This document shows, piece after piece, positions 55,538-62,451 of a DNA stretch of 64,000 nucleotides. Location: NCBI RefSeq assembly GCF_903819435.1, contig NZ_CAIJDP010000074.1, positions 62,001 to 126,000 of the forward strand. The letters are read 5' to 3'. The notes beneath the pieces were generated by a model. The model made no database searches. It was given only the letters and a program-made list of their open reading frames with translations, and was not told where the DNA came from. The position numbers and the translations under genes were made by a program. Within the stretch, counting starts at the first letter, position 1, and every line of letters starts with the position of its first letter. This stretch comes from Flavobacterium salmonis. Lineage in GTDB: Bacteria; Bacteroidota; Bacteroidia; Flavobacteriales; Flavobacteriaceae.

Positions 55538-56719
55538 ATGAATTTATCTAAAACGAATGTCCTGTTTATGGCAGTTTGCACTGGTCTTATAGTTGCAAAT
55601 CTGTATTACTGCCAGCCTTTAATTGTCTTAATTGCCAACGAATTTAAAATCCCCCAAGCCAGTGCTGGAACCATAACGTATCTTACACAGGCAGGTTATG
55701 CCATCGGATTGTTTTTTATGGTTCCGCTGGGAGATAAAATCGAACGTAAAAGGCAAATTTTAATGACGACTTTTGCCTCAGTTATTGCATTAATCATTGC
55801 AGCTACGGCAAAAAGCTTTCTTATTTTACAAATTGCGTCTTTACTTATCGGAATTACGTCTATAGTACCGCAGCTTATTTTACCTCTCGCAGCATCATTA
55901 AGCAGTCACGAACAAAGAGGAAAAGTTATAGGGACTATTATGAGCGGTCTTTTGGTCGGAATTTTACTTTCGCGAACTTTAAGCGGTTTTATTGGAGAAA
56001 TTTTAGGGTGGAGATCGATGTTTTATATTGCTGCCGCAATTTGTCTTTTAATCTTTTTTGTCATTCAGAATAAATTTCCAGTCAATAAACCTCAATTTCA
56101 GGGAACTTATGGACAATTAATTCAGTCTTTATTTACACTTATAAAAACACAGCCAATTTTGCGTGAAGCAACTTTAATCAATGTATTTAGTTTTGCCCAG
56201 TTTGGCGCTTTCTGGACAACAATGGTTTTATTGCTTTCCGGACAACCTTTCAATTTTAACAGTGCTACAATTGGTTTATTCGGAATTGTTGGAGCTTCAG
56301 GAGCCTTGGCAGCACCGTTAGTTGGGAAAATGGGCGATAAGGGAAATTCAAGAGTTGCGGTTGGTTACGGTTGTCTGTTGATATTGATTAGTTTTTTGGT
56401 CTTCTATTTATCAATTGAAAGCGTTATCGGAATTGCGATTGGAATTGTATTTATTGACATAGGAATTCAGGGGGTACATATTTCTAATCAAACCCGTGTG
56501 TATTCCTTACTTCCGGAAGCCAGAAACAGATTGAATACCGTTTTTATGTCATTTAGTTTTTTAGGAACAGCTGCCGGATCAGCTTATGGATTGTTACTAT
56601 GGAAATTAGGAGGCTGGCATGCTGTAACAATTGGCTGTGTAGCTTTATCAATATTGGCATTTACTGTTTACGGTCTTACTTATAAATCAAAATCTAAAAA
56701 AATAGAAAGCACAAATTGA
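55538..56719 (+). CDS. MFS transporter
   Basis: A major-facilitator carrier of 393 residues with about 12 helices. It opens MNLSKTNVLFMAVCTGLIVANLYYCQPL, and the loop motif between helices 2 and 3 is PLGDKIERKRQILM (about residues 64-77). SLSSHEQRGKVIGTIMSGLLVGILLSRTLSGF (in part) is the central conserved portion. It is YnfM/arabinose-efflux-like rather than a sugar symporter. No regulator is adjacent. The possible leaderless start leaves the second ATG (residue 11) as an alternative start. Confidence 0.9.
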   Translation: MNLSKTNVLFMAVCTGLIVANLYYCQPLIVLIANEFKIPQASAGTITYLTQAGYAIGLFFMVPLGDKIERKRQILMTTFASVIALIIAATAKSFLILQIASLLIGITSIVPQLILPLAASLSSHEQRGKVIGTIMSGLLVGILLSRTLSGFIGEILGWRSMFYIAAAICLLIFFVIQNKFPVNKPQFQGTYGQLIQSLFTLIKTQPILREATLINVFSFAQFGAFWTTMVLLLSGQPFNFNSATIGLFGIVGASGALAAPLVGKMGDKGNSRVAVGYGCLLILISFLVFYLSIESVIGIAIGIVFIDIGIQGVHISNQTRVYSLLPEARNRLNTVFMSFSFLGTAAGSAYGLLLWKLGGWHAVTIGCVALSILAFTVYGLTYKSKSKKIESTN

Positions 56720-56742
56720 TATAAAATTAATTTGTAAATTTG
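56716..56742 (+). promoter_or_regulatory. Promoter of the cyclophilin-FKBP gene
   Basis: TTG at 56716-56718, 16 bases, then TAAATTTG at 56735-56742, a good -33/-7 match with a slightly short spacer. Confidence 0.6.
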
Positions 56743-56765
56743 CGTTCAATTAAAAAATAACAACA

Positions 56766-57698
56766 ATGGAAAACGGAATATACGCTAAATTCAATACTGG
56801 TAAAGGTTCGATTTTAGTAAAATTAGCACACGAATTAGTACCAGGAACTGTAGGGAATTTTGTAGCTCTTGCAGAAGGAAATATGGAAAATAAAGTAAAA
56901 CCTCAGGGACAAAAATTCTATGATGGTTTAACATTTCACAGAGTTATTCCTGATTTTATGATTCAGGGTGGTTGTCCAAAAGGAACTGGGACAGGAGATC
57001 CGGGATACAAATTTGATGATGAGTTTCACCCAAGTTTAAAACACGATCGTCCTGGAGTTTTGGCAATGGCAAATTCAGGACCTGCAAGTAACGGTTCTCA
57101 GTTTTATATTACTCACGTTCCTACTTCATGGTTAGATAATAAACATACTGTTTTTGGTCACGTTATCGAAGGTCAGGATGTGGTTGATGCAGTTGCTCAA
57201 GGTGATAATCTGGATGCTGTAGAAATCATCAGAGTGGGTGAAGAAGCTCAAAAATGGAATGCAATTGAAGCTTTTATTGAATTAAAAGGAGCTCGTTTAA
57301 AAAGAGATGCTGCTTTAAAAGCTGAATCTGAAGCAAAAATGGAACAATTAGCTGCTGGTTTTGATAAAACAGAAAGTGGTTTACGTTACAAAATGATTCA
57401 AAAAGGAGAGGGAAAAAAAGCTGAGGCTGGAAAAACAGTTTCTGTTCACTATGAAGGTTCTTTAGAAAACGGAAAAGTTTTTGATTCTTCTTACCCAAGA
57501 AAAAAACCAATCGAGTTCAGATTAGGCCAAGGTCAGGTGATCGAAGGATGGGATGAAGGTATCGCTTTATTACAGGTAGGAGACAAAGCTCGTTTTGTAA
57601 TCCCGTCTGATTTGGCATACGGTCCATCAGGTGCAGGAGGAGTGATTCCGCCACATGCAACTTTGATTTTTGACGTTGAATTAATGGATGTTAAATAA
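56766..57698 (+). CDS. Cyclophilin-FKBP fusion peptidyl-prolyl isomerase
   Basis: A 310-residue fusion of two unrelated prolyl isomerases. Residues about 1-165 are a cyclophilin (FHRVIPDFMIQGG with the catalytic Arg, ANSGPASNGSQFYIT, HTVFGHVIEGQDVVD). A charged helical linker (residues 170-200) leads to an FKBP domain, about residues 205-310 (VSVHYEGSLENGKVFDSSY, IEGWDEGIALLQVGDKARFVIP, AYGPSGAGGVIPPHATLIFDVEL). Both domains keep their active-site residues. No signal peptide is present, so it acts in the cytoplasm. Dual-family immunophilins with this order are known in some Bacteroidota. Confidence 0.93.
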   Translation: MENGIYAKFNTGKGSILVKLAHELVPGTVGNFVALAEGNMENKVKPQGQKFYDGLTFHRVIPDFMIQGGCPKGTGTGDPGYKFDDEFHPSLKHDRPGVLAMANSGPASNGSQFYITHVPTSWLDNKHTVFGHVIEGQDVVDAVAQGDNLDAVEIIRVGEEAQKWNAIEAFIELKGARLKRDAALKAESEAKMEQLAAGFDKTESGLRYKMIQKGEGKKAEAGKTVSVHYEGSLENGKVFDSSYPRKKPIEFRLGQGQVIEGWDEGIALLQVGDKARFVIPSDLAYGPSGAGGVIPPHATLIFDVELMDVK

Positions 57699-57734
57699 GA
57701 ATTTATAAAGCAATTTAGTATTGTTTTAAATAGT

Positions 57735-57768
57735 AATCCCATTCGATAGCCGAATGGGATTTTTTTTA
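57735..57768 (+). terminator. Terminator of the cyclophilin-FKBP gene
   Basis: Stem AATCCCATTCG / CGAATGGGATT with a five-base loop and T-run. Confidence 0.85.
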
Positions 57769-57800
57769 TATTTACTTCAAATAAAAACAAATCCAAAGCA

Positions 57801-58106
57801 ATGAAATCAAAAATTTTAACTTTAGCTGTATTGATCTTACTAGTTTCGTGTGGAGCCCCAAAAGCAGCTGTTGCTCCGCCTAGTCCCGCAGTTACTGAAA
57901 CCGTGAAGGCAACCGAATTAACACCTGAACTTGCAGAGGGTAAAAGCTTATATGAAAATAGTTGTGCCAGATGTCACAAACTATACGAGCCAAAGAAGTT
58001 TACTCAGGAAAAATGGAAGCCAATTTTGGAGAGAATGCAGAAAAAAGCAAAGTTAGACGATGTTAAAATGGCTTCTGTCACAAATTACATTCATTCACAA
58101 TTATAG
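57801..58106 (+). CDS. Small c-type cytochrome lipoprotein
   Basis: A 101-residue lipoprotein (lipobox LLVSC, Cys17) with a short Ala/Pro-rich linker and one haem c site: SCARCHK, i.e. Cys55, Cys58 and His59. Met80 or Met90 is a plausible second axial ligand. It is an electron-carrying protein anchored to the envelope. Single-haem small cytochromes of this type often serve oxidases, but no partner gene is nearby. It follows the isomerase gene's terminator and is ended by its own. Confidence 0.88.
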   Translation: MKSKILTLAVLILLVSCGAPKAAVAPPSPAVTETVKATELTPELAEGKSLYENSCARCHKLYEPKKFTQEKWKPILERMQKKAKLDDVKMASVTNYIHSQL

Positions 58107-58130
58107 AAATTTATATTTTATAAATGACAG

Positions 58131-58168
58131 AAAAACTATTCAGTAATTTTTATTGAATAGTTTTTTTT
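58131..58168 (+). terminator. Terminator of the cytochrome gene
   Basis: Stem AAAAACTATTCA / TGAATAGTTTTT with an 11-base loop and T-run. Confidence 0.8.
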
Positions 58169-58175
58169 GCATATA

Positions 58176-58205
58176 AAAAAACACCTTCAAAGAATGAGGT
58201 GTTTA
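58176..58205 (-). terminator. Terminator of the Gre/Rnk-like gene
   Basis: Stem AAACACCT / AGGTGTTT; on the minus strand it is followed by T residues. It lies just past the stop codon of the minus-strand gene at 58210. Confidence 0.7.
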
Positions 58206-58209
58206 AAAA

Positions 58210-58605
58210 TTAAGAATTAGCTAAATCTGAATTGTCAACTGCAATTATTTTTAAAGTTTTTAATCCTGCCGGTAACTCCCAGTCAACCTGGTCGTTTTCT
58301 TTAAATCCAATAATGGCAACACTCAAAGGGGCAAGTATAGAAATTTTGTTCTGTTTAATGTCAGCCATTGATGGCAGAACAATTTGAATTTTCATTTGTT
58401 TTTCAGCCTTTACATCTTCAATCATAACATAAGAATTGATTCTGATAATTGAATGATCTAATTCATTTTCTTTTATAATTTTTGCTCGGTCTAATTCCTG
58501 CGAAAGTTGTCCAATTTCTTTAGCATTTGTCGAATTTTTACTTTTTAATATCAATTCCCGTAAGAAATGATAATCTGTTTTACAGAAAATAGGTGTTGGT
58601 TTCAT
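58210..58605 (-). CDS. GreA/GreB C-terminal domain protein (Rnk-like)
   Basis: A 131-residue protein with a short N-terminal helical region and a C-terminal GreA/GreB-like FKBP-fold domain (about residues 50-131; KMKIQIVLPSMADIKQNKISILAPLSVAIIGF in part). The coiled-coil finger with acidic tip that GreA inserts in RNA polymerase is short (residues 20-45), which makes Rnk a closer model. It probably binds RNA polymerase and modulates pausing. It is single and on the minus strand. Confidence 0.82.
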   Translation of the reverse strand: MKPTPIFCKTDYHFLRELILKSKNSTNAKEIGQLSQELDRAKIIKENELDHSIIRINSYVMIEDVKAEKQMKIQIVLPSMADIKQNKISILAPLSVAIIGFKENDQVDWELPAGLKTLKIIAVDNSDLANS

Positions 58606-58960
58606 ATTCTATTGATTAAATGTTTGATAAAGTTGTCCGATTCCACATTAACTAAGTGCCAAATTGAAATTTAAAATTTGGTCATTTTTAAATTTCTGTA
58701 TAAAAGTTATTAATTTGAAAGAAGAAAATCTTTCAAATAAATTTATGTTGGAAACTGGTGAAATCCTCCGTCTTAAAGAAGAAATGAAATAGACGGAGGC
58801 CTAATTGATAAAGGCCTTACTATGTGAAATTAATACAGTCGCAAGTGGTTTTCTATTGAAAGAAAACAACAAAGTACAGGCTGTAAAAAATAGAGTAATC
58901 ACAATGGTATAATTTATTTTGATTTGCTAAGATAGTTAAACTTTTAAATGGTTGTACTGA
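58606..58960. other. Intergenic region with two competing hairpins
   Basis: No convincing gene; a 15-codon ORF (MLETGEILRLKEEMK) is too short to support. A 9-pair stem CCTCCGTCT (58765-58773) / AGACGGAGG (58791-58799) overlaps by three bases a second stem built from AGGCCT at 58797-58802 and 58812-58817. The two cannot form together. Confidence 0.5.
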
Positions 58961-59515
58961 TTATTTCCATTTAATATTACAGCCTATGCTAGGCTTTTGT
59001 ATGTCGTTTAAAGATCGGTTGTAGATTAAGGCGTCAATTGCACTTCGCAGATCGCTTCCGCTTAACGGGATTCCGTTTCCTGGTCTTGAATCATCTAATT
59101 GACCACGATAAAATAAACGGTCTTGGTTATCAAATAAATAAAAATCAGGTGTACAGGCTGCATCATACCCTTTGGCCACTTCCTGGGTTTCATCAAATAA
59201 ATACGGAAAATCTATTTTGTTTTCAAAGGCAAAATCTGTCATCATTTCAGGTGAGTCTTGAGGAAATTTTTCAATATCATTACTGGAAATAGCGATAATG
59301 CCAATTCCCTGCACGCGATAATCATTCGAAATCATGATAATTTCTTTAAGAACATGAAGTACAAAAGGACAATGATTACACATAAAAATGACAAGTGTAC
59401 CTTTTGATCCTTTTAAATCTTCAAAACAATATTCATTATTCGAATTGGTATCTTTTAGATTGAAGTTTGGAGCAATAGTCCCAAGTCGAATCATATTTGA
59501 AGGAGTTCGTGCCAT
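58961..59515 (-). CDS. Thioredoxin-fold AhpC/TSA-like protein
   Basis: A cytoplasmic thioredoxin-fold protein of 184 residues, redoxin/AhpC-TSA type. It opens with APNFNLKDTNSNNEYCFEDLKG and has a CNHC active site in IFMCNHCPFVLHVLKEI (about residues 45-61), a motif where the second Cys replaces the more usual arrangement of TlpA/ResA. The cis-Pro region ACTPDFYLFD is intact. No signal peptide is present. Probably a peroxide- or thiol-linked reductase; the partner is not known. Confidence 0.88.
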   Translation of the reverse strand: MARTPSNMIRLGTIAPNFNLKDTNSNNEYCFEDLKGSKGTLVIFMCNHCPFVLHVLKEIIMISNDYRVQGIGIIAISSNDIEKFPQDSPEMMTDFAFENKIDFPYLFDETQEVAKGYDAACTPDFYLFDNQDRLFYRGQLDDSRPGNGIPLSGSDLRSAIDALIYNRSLNDIQKPSIGCNIKWK

Positions 59516-59537
59516 TTTTTCTAAAGAATTAGTTATT

Positions 59538-59545
59538 CAAAAATA
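59538..59545 (-). promoter_or_regulatory. -7 promoter box of the thioredoxin-like gene
   Basis: On the minus strand this reads TATTTTTG, matching TAnnTTTG. Confidence 0.5.
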
Positions 59546-59638
59546 ACTTTTAATTCTCTAAATAGAGTGTACACGTATAAAAAATATCCAAAGAAAATTT
59601 TACAGTCAAGTATATTTTCTTTGGATATCAATATGTAT

Positions 59639-60532
59639 TTATGAATTTAAAAAGTCAAGTAAATCCTGATTTAATTTATCTTTTTCAGTATAAAAAAGTC
59701 CGTGTGGCGCTCCCTCATAAACAATAAAAGTATTGTTGGCTATGGATGCAGCTGTTTTTTCTGAACTCAATTCGATTGGAACATTTTTATCATCATCACC
59801 ATGAATAATTAAAGTTGGAACTTTAATGGTGTGGAGTTCATCTCTAAAATCTGTATTCGATAAAGATTCAGCACATTTTAGGGTTGCTCTTGGTGATGCT
59901 AATGAACATAAATTTCTATAATATTCAAGTAAAGGAGTACTTAAAGGCTTATTTATGATGTTGACACCAAAAAATGTTTTACCAAAATTCTCAAGAAATC
60001 CTATTCTGTCTTCTCTAATCGCAGCTGCAGTTGCTTCCCCTTTTTCTTTTGGACGTCCTTCTGGATTGTCTTCAGTTTTGGCTAAAAAAGGAATAATTGA
60101 GGAAATTAAGGCTGCTTTTGTAACGCCTTTTCCACCATGACGGCTAAAATAACGTACTACTTCACCACCTCCCATAGAAAAACCGACAAGTGTGACATTT
60201 TCTAATTGTAGCTGTTCAATAATTTCACTTAAATCGTCTGTCAAAGTATCGTAATCATAGCCGTCCCAAGGCTGAGAGGATTTACCAAAACCGCGTCGGT
60301 CATAAGCAATTACCCTAAAGTTATTCTGAACTAAAAATTCAATTTGATATTCCCACATTTCATTAGAAAGGGGCCATCCATGAATTAGAACTACCGGCTT
60401 TCCTTTTCCGTAATCTCTCACATAAAGTTTTACATTTTGAGCAGTTTCAATGTATTTATCTGTGTTTTGCAGCTGAATATCAAAATCTGAATCTCTAAGA
60501 GATGTATTGGAGTTTATTAGACTATTTTCCAT
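59639..60532 (-). CDS. Alpha/beta hydrolase, haloperoxidase/arylesterase-like
   Basis: A cofactor-free haloperoxidase/esterase-type hydrolase. The core runs VVLIHGWPLSNEMWEYQ (oxyanion loop), the nucleophile GFSMGGGEVVRYFSRHG (Ser about residue 119), the acid in IIHGDDDKNVPIE and the His in EGAPHGLFYTEK. No signal peptide is present. Such enzymes hydrolyse aryl esters and may perhydrolyse; real substrate unknown. Genes on both sides have other functions. Confidence 0.9.
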   Translation of the reverse strand: MENSLINSNTSLRDSDFDIQLQNTDKYIETAQNVKLYVRDYGKGKPVVLIHGWPLSNEMWEYQIEFLVQNNFRVIAYDRRGFGKSSQPWDGYDYDTLTDDLSEIIEQLQLENVTLVGFSMGGGEVVRYFSRHGGKGVTKAALISSIIPFLAKTEDNPEGRPKEKGEATAAAIREDRIGFLENFGKTFFGVNIINKPLSTPLLEYYRNLCSLASPRATLKCAESLSNTDFRDELHTIKVPTLIIHGDDDKNVPIELSSEKTAASIANNTFIVYEGAPHGLFYTEKDKLNQDLLDFLNS

Positions 60533-60631
60533 TTTTATATTTTTTATGTTAGCTTAATAATTTGATTTGTAAAATTAAAAGGACTACAAAAAAAAGGGTT
60601 ATACAATTAGGAATAACAATTACAAAATTAA

Positions 60632-60639
60632 TACGTTTG
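60632..60639 (+). promoter_or_regulatory. -7 promoter box of the CsaA-like gene
   Basis: TACGTTTG matches TAnnTTTG and lies upstream of the ATG at 60661; the in-frame TTG at 60652 lies where the transcript would just have begun. Confidence 0.55.
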
Positions 60640-60660
60640 TAAATAAACTAATTGAAAAGA

Positions 60661-60996
60661 ATGGATTTAACCTGGAATGAATTTGAAAGAACCGACATGC
60701 GTGTTGGAACCATAATCGATATAAATGATTTTCCTGAAGCAAGAAAACCGGCTTACCAGCTTACGATCGATTTTGGTGCAGCAATTGGCATTCGAAAATC
60801 ATCAGCACAAATTACGAAACGTTATCAAAAAGAAGATTTATTAAATCGTCAAATTGTAGCTGTTGTCAATTTTCCTAAAAAACAAATAGGGAAATTCATG
60901 AGTGAATGTTTGGTACTAGGGGCTGTAGGAGAAGAGGGAGACGTAATTTTATTAGCTCCCGATTTTAAAATAGAAAATGGGTTACGAATTGGATAG
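60661..60996 (+). CDS. CsaA-like tRNA-binding domain protein
   Basis: A stand-alone OB-fold tRNA-binding domain of 111 residues, like CsaA of Bacillus and the YgjH family. Family pieces are FERTDMRVGTIIDINDFPEARKPAYQLTIDFG (in part), IGIRKSSAQITKRY and the C-terminal CLVLGAVGEEGDVILLAPDF. CsaA has been described as a chaperone for protein export; the domain itself binds tRNA or unfolded protein. The ATG at 60661 is preferred over the TTG nine bases earlier. Confidence 0.9.
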   Translation: MDLTWNEFERTDMRVGTIIDINDFPEARKPAYQLTIDFGAAIGIRKSSAQITKRYQKEDLLNRQIVAVVNFPKKQIGKFMSECLVLGAVGEEGDVILLAPDFKIENGLRIG

Positions 60997-61042
60997 TAGT
61001 TTTCAGGCACAGTATGTAAACTGAGACTGAAAACCCTTAAAA

Positions 61043-61588
61043 TTACTTTGTTTTTTCTATTAACTGATGTAAAACCAATTGCCCTTCTTCCCAATATTTT
61101 AAATCAGAATCTGAGTTGATGTGGCCTTGTTGTCCAACATTTACAAAATCGCTGCCCCACATTTTTGCAAAATACTGTTTTCTTTCAAAAGAAGCGTAAG
61201 GATCATTCTCGCTTGCAATTACAATAGATGGAAAGGGCAACTGATAAAGTGGCATTGGTGAAAAATTTCTAATAATATCCGGTGTATGTTCTGGTGAATC
61301 TACATCTGCCGGAGCGACCAATAAAGCGCCGATTATATTTTTATTAGAATTATTTTTAGCCCAATGTAAAACCAAAGAAACGGCGAGACTATGCGCAACT
61401 AAAATTGTCGGATTTTTAAGTTTTGAAACTTCTTCGTTTAAACGTTCAATCCAATCTTTCGGAACTGGCTCATCCCAATTGTCCTGAACCAAACGAATTG
61501 AATTTTTGAATTTTTCGTGCCAAAAGGTTTGCCAGTGTTTCTCTCCAGAATTTCCAAGTCCTGGTAAAATTAATAGTTGTGTCTCCAT
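61043..61588 (-). CDS. RBBP9/YdeN-type serine hydrolase
   Basis: A small cytoplasmic alpha/beta hydrolase of 181 residues, RBBP9/YdeN family. The N-terminal ILPGLGNSGEKHWQTFWHEKF (in part), nucleophile in VAHSLAVSLVLHW, acid in VIASENDPYASFE and His in VGQQGHINSDSDLKYWEEG form a full triad. Substrate not known; members act as serine hydrolases on small amides or esters. It is 22 bases from the esterase gene upstream, so the two are probably cotranscribed. Confidence 0.9.
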   Translation of the reverse strand: METQLLILPGLGNSGEKHWQTFWHEKFKNSIRLVQDNWDEPVPKDWIERLNEEVSKLKNPTILVAHSLAVSLVLHWAKNNSNKNIIGALLVAPADVDSPEHTPDIIRNFSPMPLYQLPFPSIVIASENDPYASFERKQYFAKMWGSDFVNVGQQGHINSDSDLKYWEEGQLVLHQLIEKTK

Positions 61589-61609
61589 TGCCGTGGATTT
61601 TTTAAATAA

Positions 61610-62440
61610 TTATTTTTTTGGTTGTTTTTCTTTTGTGATGCGGTTTACTTCGTTAACAAGTAATGGAAATCCTGGTTCAGTCATGCCATGACCATATCCA
61701 TCCAGTTCAAAAAGTTTCGTTTGCATATGTCCCACAAGCTTCATCATTCGTTCCATATAGGCGTTTTCTTCATATCTGCCTAACATTTCAAGTTCCCGAT
61801 CTCCGGTAATCAATAAAAGAGGAGGAGCATCTGCACGAACATGAAATAAAGGTGCAAAAGCATCAATTGTTGGCTGTTTTTCGGGAATACCGCTTTCTCT
61901 TCTGATTTCAAAATGTGTAATGCATTGAGCACTAAGCGGAATAATTCCAGCAATTTTATTGGCATCAATGCCTTCTTTTTGCAGCCATTTTTTATCTAAA
62001 CCATTCATCAAAGCCAGATAAGCGCCTGCTGAATGTCCTGAAACAAAAATTTGGGCAGTATCGCCTCCATAAGTTTCAATGTTATTAAAAGCCCAGGCTA
62101 TAGCACCTGCAGCATCTTCAATACATTTTGCTGCTTTTACTTTTGGAGATAATCTATAATTAACACCAATAATTGCAAAACCTTTATTTTTTAATGCGTC
62201 GGGAATTTCTTTGCTTCCACCGGTTAATCCACCGCCATGAAACCAAACTATGGTAGCGAAGTTTTTAGTATTTTTTGGATAATAAATATCTAAAACACAT
62301 CTTTCGTTAATATACGAGTCAGATTTATTGTTGGCTGGATTGTAATATTGAATATTGGTCTTGGTTTCGTATTCCGTTTTTTGAGCAAAAGAGGCAAACC
62401 CAATAGTAAACAAACAAAGCAAAAGTGCTATTTTCTTCAT
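61610..62440 (-). CDS. Exported alpha/beta hydrolase (carboxylesterase/BD-FAE-like)
   Basis: An exported esterase of 276 residues with a signal peptide (MKKIALLLCLFTIGFASFAQ). The oxyanion motif is VWFHGGGLTGGSKE, the nucleophile is SGHSAGAYLALM, the acid lies in LLITGDRELEM and the His in GYGHGMTEPG. The order matches hormone-sensitive-lipase/feruloyl-esterase-like enzymes. It lies 11 bases after the GH3 glucosidase gene on the same strand, suggesting that both act on plant-type polysaccharides: one removes ester groups, the other sugars. That is inference from position. Confidence 0.88.
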   Translation of the reverse strand: MKKIALLLCLFTIGFASFAQKTEYETKTNIQYYNPANNKSDSYINERCVLDIYYPKNTKNFATIVWFHGGGLTGGSKEIPDALKNKGFAIIGVNYRLSPKVKAAKCIEDAAGAIAWAFNNIETYGGDTAQIFVSGHSAGAYLALMNGLDKKWLQKEGIDANKIAGIIPLSAQCITHFEIRRESGIPEKQPTIDAFAPLFHVRADAPPLLLITGDRELEMLGRYEENAYMERMMKLVGHMQTKLFELDGYGHGMTEPGFPLLVNEVNRITKEKQPKK

Positions 62441-62451
62441 AATATAATTAT

